A stretch of DNA of 64,000 bases from Diaphorobacter sp. HDW4A. GTDB lineage: Bacteria > Pseudomonadota > Gammaproteobacteria > Burkholderiales > Burkholderiaceae_C. The notes under the pieces are model-generated. The model did not search any database and was not told where the DNA came from. It saw only the letters and a list, made by a program, of their open reading frames with translations. Below, piece after piece: positions 56,457-64,000 of the stretch. The stretch is from positions 3,968,001-4,032,000 of the forward strand of contig NZ_CP049910.1 in NCBI RefSeq assembly GCF_011305995.1. Direction: 5' to 3'. Positions within the stretch are counted from its first letter, which is position 1. Each line of letters starts with the position of its first letter. The translations under genes and the position numbers were made by a program.

Positions 56457-57149
56457 ATGCGCGCCCATCCTTCATTTTCTTCACGCGGCTTCACGCTGAT
56501 CGAGCTGCTGGTGGGGATCACCATCATGTCGCTGATCGCGCTGTTGAGCTGGCGCGGCATCGATGGCATGGTGCGCTCGCAGCAGATCACACGCGAACGC
56601 TCCGACCACCTCGTCGTGATCCAGAACGCGCTCGCGCAGTGGCAGTCCGACCTCGACTCCATCCAGCCTGTGGACAGCACCCAGCCGATCAACTGGGACG
56701 GTCAAGTCCTGCGCATCACGCGCCGCACCACGCAGCAGCCCGATCAGGGCGTAGTGGTGGTGGCATGGGCCATGCGCACATCGAACGGTGCGCAACAGTG
56801 GCTGCGCTGGCAATCACCACCGGTCAACACGCGCGCCGCTTGGAGCGCCGCTTGGCAAACCGCCGGACAATGGGCACGCACGCCTTCAAGCAGCGAGGCA
56901 CAGCGCGAGGCCACCCTGTTTCCACTGGCCGACGTGCAGCTCTACTACTACGTCGGCGGTGCCTGGGCCAATGCCCAGTCGAGCGCTGGCGGCTCCTACG
57001 CCGAACAGACGCTGGGTGGACTGAGCACTGCGGCGGCATCCGTGCCCGAAGGCATCCGCCTGTCGATCACCCTGCCCGAGGGCGGAGCCATCACCGGCAC
57101 CATCACGCAGGACTGGGTCAACCCCGTGCTGGGCGGCAACAAGACATGA
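56457..57149 (+). CDS. gspJ: Type II secretion system minor pseudopilin GspJ
   Basis: The 230-residue prepilin has leader MRAHPSFSSRG, cleaved before FTLIELLVGITIMSLIALLSW. SWRGIDGMVRSQQ and the beta-domain motifs WQSDLDSIQPVD follow the family. A Gly/Ser-rich surface loop (AQSSAGGSYAEQ) lies in the C-terminal half. The stop overlaps the gspK ATG. Part of the pseudopilus tip. Confidence 0.93.
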   Translation: MRAHPSFSSRGFTLIELLVGITIMSLIALLSWRGIDGMVRSQQITRERSDHLVVIQNALAQWQSDLDSIQPVDSTQPINWDGQVLRITRRTTQQPDQGVVVVAWAMRTSNGAQQWLRWQSPPVNTRAAWSAAWQTAGQWARTPSSSEAQREATLFPLADVQLYYYVGGAWANAQSSAGGSYAEQTLGGLSTAAASVPEGIRLSITLPEGGAITGTITQDWVNPVLGGNKT

Positions 57150-58168
57150 AGACGAAGATGAGGCACGCCCCATCACCTCACCAACCCAAGCGACGGGTAC
57201 GTGGTGCAGCGCTGCTCGCGGCCATGCTGACGGTTGCTTTGGTTGCCACCTTCGCCGCATCGGCCATGTGGCAGCAGTGGCGTGCGATCGAGGTCGAGTC
57301 GGCCGAGCGATCACGCATTCAATCGGCGTGGATTCTCGTGGGCGCGCTCGACTGGTCGCGGCTGATCCTGCGCGAGGATTCACTGGCGCGCGGCGACAGT
57401 ACAGACAATCTCACCGAACCCTGGTCCATCCCGCTCGAAGAGGCACGGCTCTCGACCTTCCTTTCTGCACAGCGCAATGTGTCACAGGCCGACGATGCCA
57501 GCGCGCAGACCGACAATGCCTTTCTCTCGGGTCGCGTGACCGACCAGCAATCGCGGATGAACCTCACCAATCTGGTGAAGAACAAGGCCATCGACGAAAC
57601 GGCCAAGACTCAGTTCGAGCGTCTGTTCAGCTATCTGGGACTGCCGCAAAATGAGCTGACACTGATCTCCACCAACATGGTGCGGGCAGCGGCTGCCAAC
57701 ACCAGTGACGCTCAGAATTCGGCCATTGCACTGATGCCCATGACGATCTCCCAGCTAAGCTGGTGGGGCGTCTCGCAGAACACCATCGCCAAGATCGCGC
57801 CATATACCACCATCCTGCCGATGAGCACCAAGATCAATGTCAACACGGCGGGTGCCGAAGTCATCTGGGCCAGCGCGGATGGCCTCGACATGTCGGACGC
57901 GCAGCGCATCATCCAGGCGCGCTCGTCTCAATATTTCAAATCAGTCAGCGCAGCAGCCAAGGTGCTGAGCAAACCGGAGCTTCTCACGGCGACGCTGTTT
58001 GATGTGTCCTCAGAATATTTCGAGGTGCGCGGTCGCATGCGCATTGATCAAACCATCGTCGAGGAACGCTCGCTGGTCCATAAGCAACGCGGCAAGGTCC
58101 GCACGCTATGGCGTGAGCGCGGCGGCTTTCTGCGCAACGAATCCGCTGACGCGATGGGCAAATCTTGA
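57146..58168 (+). CDS. gspK: Type II secretion system minor pseudopilin GspK
   Basis: The 340-residue protein has leader ending VRG before AALLAAMLTVALVATFAASA, lacking the Glu+5 as is usual for GspK. It has the large alpha domain (GRVTDQQSRMNLTNLV, SYLGLPQNELTLISTNMV) and ends TKINVNTAGAEVIWA with helix-hairpin-like repeats. GspK caps the pseudopilus. ATG 57146 overlaps gspJ. Length matches GspK (about 320-340). Confidence 0.93.
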   Translation: MKTKMRHAPSPHQPKRRVRGAALLAAMLTVALVATFAASAMWQQWRAIEVESAERSRIQSAWILVGALDWSRLILREDSLARGDSTDNLTEPWSIPLEEARLSTFLSAQRNVSQADDASAQTDNAFLSGRVTDQQSRMNLTNLVKNKAIDETAKTQFERLFSYLGLPQNELTLISTNMVRAAAANTSDAQNSAIALMPMTISQLSWWGVSQNTIAKIAPYTTILPMSTKINVNTAGAEVIWASADGLDMSDAQRIIQARSSQYFKSVSAAAKVLSKPELLTATLFDVSSEYFEVRGRMRIDQTIVEERSLVHKQRGKVRTLWRERGGFLRNESADAMGKS

Positions 58169-58235
58169 TCACCGGGTACAAACGATGCCAATCACCGTCA
58201 CGCGTCACGCCTAAAATGGCGCGCGAACACCAGTC

Positions 58236-59468
58236 ATGAGCACCCTCATTCTTTACCTGCCTCCGGGCACGCCTGGGCCGAACACCGAATTCAGCTACAC
58301 GCTGACCGCCGACGGCCACATCGCAACTCGCCAAGCCAGCGCCAAAGCCATGCGCCTGCCCGATCCGGGCCGCACGGGCGAAGTCGTCGCCGTCGTGCCC
58401 GCACGCGCGCTGTCTTGGCAACGGGTGACCTTGCCTCAGGGCGCAACGACGTCTGCCGCGCGTTTGCGCTCGGTGCTCGAAGGTCTGCTCGAAGAGCAAC
58501 TTCTGGATGAACCCACGCAGTTGCACTTTGCACTCGCGCCCGATGCGCAGATCGGCGAACCCGCATGGGTCGCAGTGTGTGATCGCATCTGGCTTCGCGA
58601 AACGCTGCAGTTGCTCGAATCGGTGGGCCGCAGCGTCGGCCGCATCGTTCCCGAGTTCGCCCCGGGCGCGTCCGACACGCGCGAGGTCTATGCCATCGGA
58701 GTGCCCGAAGAGGCACAGCTGGTGCTCACTTCCGCCAGTGCCGATCAGGCCGTGAACGTGCTGCCTTTGAGCGCTGCCACGCTGGCGCTCGGCATGCAGA
58801 GCACCGATCCCGACCAGCCCGCACGTGTGCGCGCTGAACCAGCGGTTGCGGGCATGACGGAGAAGCTGCTGAATCGCCCTGTCGAGCTGTCGACGGCAAG
58901 CCAGCGCTCGCTTGTCGCGGCACGCGGCAACTGGAATTTGGCCCAACTCGAATTCTCGAGCAGCGGCCGCACGCGTGCGCTGCGCAGCGTGAGCGGCGGC
59001 TTCAACGCGTTTCTGCGCGCACCGCAATGGCGTGCCGCGCGCTGGGCGCTCGCCATCGCCGTGGCGGCGCAGATCGTCGGTCTCAACGTGGCCGCCTACA
59101 AGGAACGCCAGTCGCTTGCGACCAAGGAGGTCGGGATCCGCAGCACGCTCCAACAGGCCTTTCCCAATGTCAAGGTAGTAGTCGACGCCCCAGTGCAAAT
59201 GGAGCGCGAAGTTGCCCAACTGCGTCAGACCGCAGGCAGCTTGTCGCATCGGGATTTCGAGCCACTGCTCGCCGCCGCGGGTGCCGTGCTTCCGTCCAGC
59301 CAGGTGCCGTCCATGGTGGAGTTCGCCGATTCCGAACTGCATCTCACCGGCGTGAGCCTGACCAATGACGAGCTGTCCAATGTGAACCAGCGCCTGCAGG
59401 CCGACGGCTTCGTCGCCCGCGCTCAAGGGTCGCAGCTCTGGGTCCGCGCAGCCGGGGAGCGGCCATGA
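58236..59468 (+). CDS. gspL: Type II secretion system inner membrane platform protein GspL
   Basis: The 410-residue protein has a cytoplasmic actin-like domain (residues about 1-260; LEEQLLDEPTQLHFALAP, VCDRIWLRETLQLLESVG), one membrane helix (ARWALAIAVAAQIVGLNVAA) near residue 275, and a periplasmic ferredoxin-like domain to the end. GspL binds the ATPase GspE and GspM. It is 67 nt after gspK and its stop overlaps gspM as ATGA. Confidence 0.9.
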   Translation: MSTLILYLPPGTPGPNTEFSYTLTADGHIATRQASAKAMRLPDPGRTGEVVAVVPARALSWQRVTLPQGATTSAARLRSVLEGLLEEQLLDEPTQLHFALAPDAQIGEPAWVAVCDRIWLRETLQLLESVGRSVGRIVPEFAPGASDTREVYAIGVPEEAQLVLTSASADQAVNVLPLSAATLALGMQSTDPDQPARVRAEPAVAGMTEKLLNRPVELSTASQRSLVAARGNWNLAQLEFSSSGRTRALRSVSGGFNAFLRAPQWRAARWALAIAVAAQIVGLNVAAYKERQSLATKEVGIRSTLQQAFPNVKVVVDAPVQMEREVAQLRQTAGSLSHRDFEPLLAAAGAVLPSSQVPSMVEFADSELHLTGVSLTNDELSNVNQRLQADGFVARAQGSQLWVRAAGERP

Positions 59469-60019
59469 TGAAAAACAAGAATCCCGCGAGCAAGTCCGAA
59501 GCGCTCGACGCTTTCAAGGAACGCTGGAAGAGTCTCGCCGCACGCGAGCAGATGCTGGTGCTGATCGCCTCCAGCCTCGTCGGCCTCGCCATCGTGTGGT
59601 GGGTGCTGCTGTCGCCCGCGCTCAAAACGCTTCGCCACGCGCCCGCCGAACATGCGCAGCTCGACAGCCAGTTGCAGCACATGCGCAGCCTCCAGCAGGA
59701 AGCGCTTGAACTGCAGAAGGCCCCGCGCGTGCAGGGCGACGATGCCACACGCGTGCTCCAGAGCTCGCTTGCACAGGCACTCGGCTCGACGGCGCAGGTC
59801 TCCATCGTCGGCGACCGCGCCACGGTTACGCTCAAGGCTGCGCCGGCTGGTGCTCTGGGCCAATGGCTCGCCCATGTGCGCAGCACCGCGCGTGCAATTC
59901 CGATTCAGGCCAAGCTCGTTCGCACCAATGGCGCAGGCAAGTCCGGCAGCAACGCGGCAACTACCCTGCCCGCCTTCTGGGAGGGCACGCTGGTGCTGTC
60001 CCTGCCGGTTGCGAACTGA
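59465..60019 (+). CDS. gspM: Type II secretion system protein GspM
   Basis: The 184-residue protein has a short cytoplasmic N-terminus, a membrane helix (MLVLIASSLVGLAIVWWVLL), a coiled-coil stretch (LDSQLQHMRSLQQEALELQ) and a periplasmic ferredoxin-like domain (ATVTLKAAPAGALGQWLAHV). This is the standard GspM layout. It partners GspL and overlaps its gene by 4 nt. Confidence 0.88.
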   Translation: MMKNKNPASKSEALDAFKERWKSLAAREQMLVLIASSLVGLAIVWWVLLSPALKTLRHAPAEHAQLDSQLQHMRSLQQEALELQKAPRVQGDDATRVLQSSLAQALGSTAQVSIVGDRATVTLKAAPAGALGQWLAHVRSTARAIPIQAKLVRTNGAGKSGSNAATTLPAFWEGTLVLSLPVAN

Positions 60020-60058
60020 CGATGCCGATGCAGATGAAAAACAGGCCGCGCTGAATCC

Positions 60059-60883
60059 ATGTCCTCCAGCAAACAACGTATCGCCACCCGTTCCACGCGC
60101 AGCGTCACCAAGGCCGTTCGCTCGCCGCGCAGTTGGGCCGTCGTCGGCGGCGTGCTCGGTGCCCTGACCATGTTCGCCCTGCAGGCTCCCGCCACTTGGC
60201 TGGCCTCGGGCGTGAACGGCGCAACCAAGGGCATGGTGCAACTGCAGCAGGCTCGCGGCACGCTCTGGAATGGCTCGGCGCAGCTCGTGCTCACCGGTGG
60301 TGAGGGCAGCTCCGATCAGGTGGCCCTGCCCGGTCGCCTGAACTGGCAGTTGCGCCCCGCCTTCGTCGGCGCCGATGTCGCGCTGAACGCCGACTGCTGC
60401 ACTACCACGCCCGTGCGCATGCACGCCGGGCTGCGCTGGAACGGCATGCAGCTCAAGGTGGCCAACAGCCAGAGCCAGTGGCCAAGCGCCGTGCTCAGCG
60501 GTCTGGGCACGCCTTGGAACACCATTCAGCCGCAAGGCAGACTCTCGCTTGAGACCACTGGACTGCAGATCGACTGGAACGCCGGACGCATGGCACTGCA
60601 GGGCAATCTGCAGCTCGACGCGCTTGACGTATCCTCCAAGCTTTCCACCCTGAGCCCGATGGGCAGTTACCGCGTGAGCGTGCACGGCGGCGACAGCCCG
60701 ACGCTTGCGCTCTCCACCTTGAGCGGCGCGCTGCTGCTCAACGGATCAGGCCAATGGGTGGGCCAGCGCCTGCGCTTCACGGGCGAGGCCAGGGCCGCGT
60801 CCGGTCGCGAGGCCGCGCTGGCCAATCTCTTGAATATCATTGGGCGACGCACCGGCGACCGCTCCATCCTCACCGTGGGTTGA
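60059..60883 (+). CDS. gspN: Type II secretion system protein GspN
   Basis: The 274-residue protein has a basic N-terminus, one membrane helix (WAVVGGVLGALTMFALQAP) and a periplasmic beta-rich domain with QQARGTLWNGSAQLVLTGG and QPQGRLSLETTGLQIDW, the GspN signature. GspN is found in some T2SS loci; its role is not settled. A double Cys (NADCCTT) is a minor oddity. It is 7 nt before gspD. Confidence 0.85.
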   Translation: MSSSKQRIATRSTRSVTKAVRSPRSWAVVGGVLGALTMFALQAPATWLASGVNGATKGMVQLQQARGTLWNGSAQLVLTGGEGSSDQVALPGRLNWQLRPAFVGADVALNADCCTTTPVRMHAGLRWNGMQLKVANSQSQWPSAVLSGLGTPWNTIQPQGRLSLETTGLQIDWNAGRMALQGNLQLDALDVSSKLSTLSPMGSYRVSVHGGDSPTLALSTLSGALLLNGSGQWVGQRLRFTGEARAASGREAALANLLNIIGRRTGDRSILTVG

Positions 60884-60890
60884 ACCAACC

Positions 60891-63254
60891 ATGACTCTCT
60901 TGCCTCCACACCGCCTGCGACTCGCCCTGCACTCCATCGCCGCCAGCACTTTGCTGCTGTGCGCCAGCGTTCCGCTGCAAGCCGTCGCCGCGCCGCAAGG
61001 CAGCATCCAATCCAACGAGCCGGTCACGCTGAACTTCGCCAATGCGGACATCGAAGCCGTGGCCCGCACCATCGCGACCATCACCGGCCGCAACGTGGTG
61101 GTCGATCCGCGCGTGAAGGGTCAGCTCACGCTGGTCACCGACAAGCCCGTACCGCCGAACACCGCGTTCCAGCAGTTTCTCGCCGCACTGCGTCTGCAGG
61201 GCTTTACCATCGTCGAATCGGCCGGTCTCTACAAGGTGGTCCCCGAAGCCGACGCCAAGCTGCAATCCGGTGGTGTGACCGTCACGCAGGGCAGCTCTGG
61301 CATGGCTGCCAGCGGTGGCCAGATCGCCACACAGATCTTCAAGCTCAATTTCGAGAACGCCAACAACCTGGTGCCCGTGCTGCGTCCGCTAATCAGCCCC
61401 AACAACACCATCAACGTGAACCCCGGCAACAACTCGCTGGTGATCACCGACTACGGCGACAACCTGCAGCGCATCGCACGCATCATCGCGGCCATGGACG
61501 TCTCCAACGCGAGCGACGTGGAAGTGATTTCGCTGCAAAACGCCATCGCATCGGACCTCGCGCCGCTGGTCCAAAAGCTCATCGACGGCTCGGGCGGCGC
61601 CGCCGTTTCGGCCACCGGAACGCCCGGCGCGGCAGGCCAGTCCGACAGCTCCTATCGCACCACACTGCTGGCCGAGCCCCGCAGCAACGCGTTGATCGTG
61701 CGCGCGGCCAACCCGGCGCGTCTGGCGCTTGTGCGCTCGCTCGTGGCCAAGCTCGATCAGGCACCCGTCGTCGGCAGCGCGGCCGCAACCGGAAATATCC
61801 ACGTCGTCTACCTGAAGAACGCCGATGCAGTAAAGCTCGCGGCCACCTTGCGCGCCGCCATCTCCAATGGCTCGGTAGGCGGCGGGACCAGTGCAAGCAC
61901 CGGTTCAGGCTTGCCTTTCAGCGGCGGCAGTGGCGGCATGTCCGGCGGGCTGACGAACACCAGCAACAACAGCACCACGCAATCCTCGGGCCTTGGCAGC
62001 AACACCAGCGGCGGTGGCCTCGGATCGGGCGCGCTGTCTGGCACGGGCAGCTCGCAGAACAATGCAACTCAAGGCTCCACGGGCGGTCAGATTCAAGCAG
62101 ATCCATCAACGAACTCGCTGATCATCACCGCGCCCGAACCGCAGTACCGCCAGATCCGCGCCGTGATCGACAAACTCGACGGCCGCCGCGCACAGGTGCT
62201 GATTGAGAGCCTGATTGTGGAAGTCAGCGCGAACAAGGTGGCCGAATTCGGCATCCAGTGGCAGGGCATCATGGGCAAGTACGGCAGCACGCTGGGCCTG
62301 CTCGGCATGAACTCCAGCCAGTCGGGCACCAATATCCTCGATCTGGCGCTGGCCGCTGCAAGTGGCAACACGTCCACCATCACCTCAGCTCTGTCCAACA
62401 AGCCTGCGGGCGGCACCATCGCCATCGCGCCGCGCATCAATGGCAATTATTACCTCGGCGTGCTGGCCAACTTCCTCGAGAACACGGGCGATGCCAACGT
62501 GCTCTCCACCCCCAACCTGCTCACGCTCGACAATGAAGAGGCGCAGATCATCATCGGCGAGAACGTGCCGTTCGTGACCGGCTCCTATGCCAACTCCACT
62601 GGCAGCTCCACGGTGAACCCGTTCACCACCGTCGAACGCAAGGACGTGGGCCTGATGCTGCGCGTGCGCCCGCAAATCAGCGAAAACGGTACCGTCAAGC
62701 TCACGCTCTACCAGGAAGTCTCCAAGGTCAACAGCACCACGGCATCCAATGCCAACGGCCCCACTACCAGCAAACGAGCCATTGAGTCGGCCGTGCTGGT
62801 GCAGGACGGCAATATTGTCGTGCTGGGCGGTCTGATGGAGGACAGCTACGCGCTCGGTCAAGACAAAGTGCCGCTGATGGGCGACCTGCCACTGGTCGGC
62901 GGCCTGTTCCGCAACGAACAGCGCGCGCGCAAGAAGACCAATCTGATGGTGTTCCTGCGCCCCATCGTGATCCGTGATGATGCCACCAGCGACGCGCTGG
63001 TGCAGGACCGCTACGAAGCCATTCGCGCGCTGCAGATGAACACCCAGCCCGCCGACAGCACCATCATGCGTGCCGTCAATCAGGCGCCGGTGCTGCCGCC
63101 GCTGAACACACAAACCGCTCCAACAAAGAACTCCGACGCGCCGAAGAAGCAGGTGCCCGGCTCGTTGTTCCCGGTGGAGGTGAACCGCAACAAGTCCACT
63201 TCGCAGCAACCTGCGGACTCGACGGTGCAGGATCCCAACTTCACGCCGCAGTAA
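60891..63254 (+). CDS. gspD: Type II secretion system secretin GspD
   Basis: The 787-residue outer membrane channel has a signal peptide ending about residue 34 (LLLCASVPLQAVAA). It has N0 (TLNFANADIEAVARTIATIT), N1-N3 repeats, and the secretin domain with NVPFVTGSYANSTGSS, ENGTVKLTLYQEVSKV and LGGLMEDSYALGQDKVPLMG. A Gly/Ser/Asn-rich insertion of about 80 residues (DNA 61863-62100) sits in the N3 region. ATG 60891 gives a good signal peptide; the open frame upstream overlaps gspN. No pilotin is visible. Confidence 0.96.
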   Translation: MTLLPPHRLRLALHSIAASTLLLCASVPLQAVAAPQGSIQSNEPVTLNFANADIEAVARTIATITGRNVVVDPRVKGQLTLVTDKPVPPNTAFQQFLAALRLQGFTIVESAGLYKVVPEADAKLQSGGVTVTQGSSGMAASGGQIATQIFKLNFENANNLVPVLRPLISPNNTINVNPGNNSLVITDYGDNLQRIARIIAAMDVSNASDVEVISLQNAIASDLAPLVQKLIDGSGGAAVSATGTPGAAGQSDSSYRTTLLAEPRSNALIVRAANPARLALVRSLVAKLDQAPVVGSAAATGNIHVVYLKNADAVKLAATLRAAISNGSVGGGTSASTGSGLPFSGGSGGMSGGLTNTSNNSTTQSSGLGSNTSGGGLGSGALSGTGSSQNNATQGSTGGQIQADPSTNSLIITAPEPQYRQIRAVIDKLDGRRAQVLIESLIVEVSANKVAEFGIQWQGIMGKYGSTLGLLGMNSSQSGTNILDLALAAASGNTSTITSALSNKPAGGTIAIAPRINGNYYLGVLANFLENTGDANVLSTPNLLTLDNEEAQIIIGENVPFVTGSYANSTGSSTVNPFTTVERKDVGLMLRVRPQISENGTVKLTLYQEVSKVNSTTASNANGPTTSKRAIESAVLVQDGNIVVLGGLMEDSYALGQDKVPLMGDLPLVGGLFRNEQRARKKTNLMVFLRPIVIRDDATSDALVQDRYEAIRALQMNTQPADSTIMRAVNQAPVLPPLNTQTAPTKNSDAPKKQVPGSLFPVEVNRNKSTSQQPADSTVQDPNFTPQ

Positions 63255-63329
63255 GCCGCCGAACGCGCCTTACGCAGCCCTCATCCATCCATCGATTCAA
63301 CGCCAGACCGACCGTCAGCCACACCGCCC

Positions 63330-64000
63330 ATGCGCCATCCCCTGCCATACACCTTCGCACGCTCGAACCAGTTGCTGCTGGAGGACGATGGCCACCAACT
63401 GGTGCTGTGGCACGGCATGGCGCCCGACATGGGCGCGATGTCCGAGGTGCTGCGCAAGCACGCCGTGCAGCAGCTCATGCCGCTGGACAACGGTGCGCTC
63501 GCCCAGCGCATCAGCTCGGCGTATTCGCAGTCGGATTCCAGCGCGGCAATGGTGGTGAGCGAGGTCGAGTCCGACGCCGATCTCTCGCGCATGATGCAGG
63601 AGTTGCCTGCGGTGGAGGACTTGCTGGAATCGGCCGGTGACGCGCCCATCATCCGCATGCTCAACGCGCTGCTCACGCAGTCCGTGCGCGACGGCGCGAG
63701 CGACATCCACATCGAGCCCTACGAGCGCCATTCCAGCGTGCGCTTTCGCGTGGACGGCACGCTGCGCGAGGTGGTTCAGCCCAACCGCGCGTTGCACGCC
63801 GCGCTGATCTCGCGCCTGAAGATCATGGCCGATCTCGATATCTCGGAGAAACGCCTGCCGCAGGACGGCCGCATCTCGCTGCGCCTTGGCACCCGCGCCA
63901 TCGACGTGCGCGTCTCCACCCTGCCCAACGCCCATGGAGAGCGCGCTGTGTTGCGTCTGCTGGACAAGAGCGAGAACAAGCTCAGCCTCGAATCAGTCGG
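63330..64000 (+). CDS. gspE: Type II secretion system ATPase GspE (N-terminal part, cut by window end)
   Basis: The frame has 223 visible residues and no stop before 64000. It begins MRHPLPYTFARSNQLLL, and the later part (GDAPIIRMLNALLTQSVRDG, ASDIHIEPYERHSSVRFRVD, LKIMADLDISEKRLPQDGRI, LPNAHGERAVLRLLD) is the N2E and Asp-box region of GspE ATPases. The Walker A site should lie just beyond the window. GspE powers pseudopilus assembly by contact with GspL. It follows gspD by 75 nt. Confidence 0.93.
   Translation, partial: MRHPLPYTFARSNQLLLEDDGHQLVLWHGMAPDMGAMSEVLRKHAVQQLMPLDNGALAQRISSAYSQSDSSAAMVVSEVESDADLSRMMQELPAVEDLLESAGDAPIIRMLNALLTQSVRDGASDIHIEPYERHSSVRFRVDGTLREVVQPNRALHAALISRLKIMADLDISEKRLPQDGRISLRLGTRAIDVRVSTLPNAHGERAVLRLLDKSENKLSLESV

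Noticed and set aside
60959..62206. Plus-strand frame of 415 codons inside gspD in another frame
   Set aside because: Out-of-frame reading of gspD, Arg/His-rich and without known motifs.

Overview
The window looks like a chromosomal segment of a Gram-negative betaproteobacterium of the order Burkholderiales, most likely family Comamonadaceae (Comamonas/Delftia/Acidovorax type). The reasons are the generally high G+C, a Burkholderiales-type general porin, a Coq7-type ubiquinone hydroxylase, a zwf-hexR/tal-pgi block, an ilvA-cobS-cobC neighbourhood, and a type II secretion locus ordered C(divergent)-G-H-I-J-K-L-M-N-D-E. No rRNA, tRNA, CRISPR array, transposase or phage gene was seen.

Layout. 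1-4146: NAD salvage cluster (tail of a probable nicotinamidase, pncB, nadE, nadM-Nudix). 4210-9499: three plus-strand glycan-assembly candidates (a GT-C-like membrane protein, a membrane-TPR protein and a GT4-GT2 fusion). They converge on a 14-gene minus-strand polysaccharide operon read from 27096 down to 9519. Its backbone is manC, wzm, wzt, a 1590-residue FkbM/coiled-coil/three-glycosyltransferase fusion, gmd, rmd and a GT4. Inside it sits an AT-rich insert (about 12.6-18.4 kb) with GtrA, a GtrB-like GT2, a large GT-C-like protein, two methyltransferases and an epimerase-like protein. Together these predict a GDP-D-rhamnose-based O-polysaccharide exported by an ABC transporter, with extra side-chain decoration. 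27612-32311: sbcDC nuclease. 32431-34705: heat-shock groESL with a perfect CIRCE operator and terminator, followed by a nested-hairpin repeat. 34929-42926: gltI-like binding protein, pgi, tal, zwf, hexR and a 5'-nucleotidase-family lipoprotein. 43054-48300: peptide ABC importer with an M20 amidohydrolase embedded and no binding protein. 48696-54477: porin, coq7, OsmC-like protein, ilvA with a threonine-rich leader/attenuator candidate, cobS and cobC. 54499-64000: type II secretion genes, with gspE cut by the window end.

How the genes work together. ManC (bifunctional, with a C-terminal phosphomannose isomerase domain) can make GDP-mannose from fructose-6-phosphate-derived mannose-6-phosphate, although phosphomannomutase is not present here. 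Gmd and Rmd then give GDP-D-rhamnose. The fusion protein and the separate GT4 would polymerise the chain on undecaprenyl phosphate, and Wzm/Wzt would export it. Wzt carries a C-terminal extension of the type that reads a chain-end modification, and the fusion protein starts with an FkbM methyltransferase and a coiled coil. This suggests chain capping and length control built into one polypeptide, which is the most interesting hypothesis in the window. The second notable signal is a nine-residue Thr-rich leader peptide followed by hairpins and a strong terminator just upstream of ilvA.
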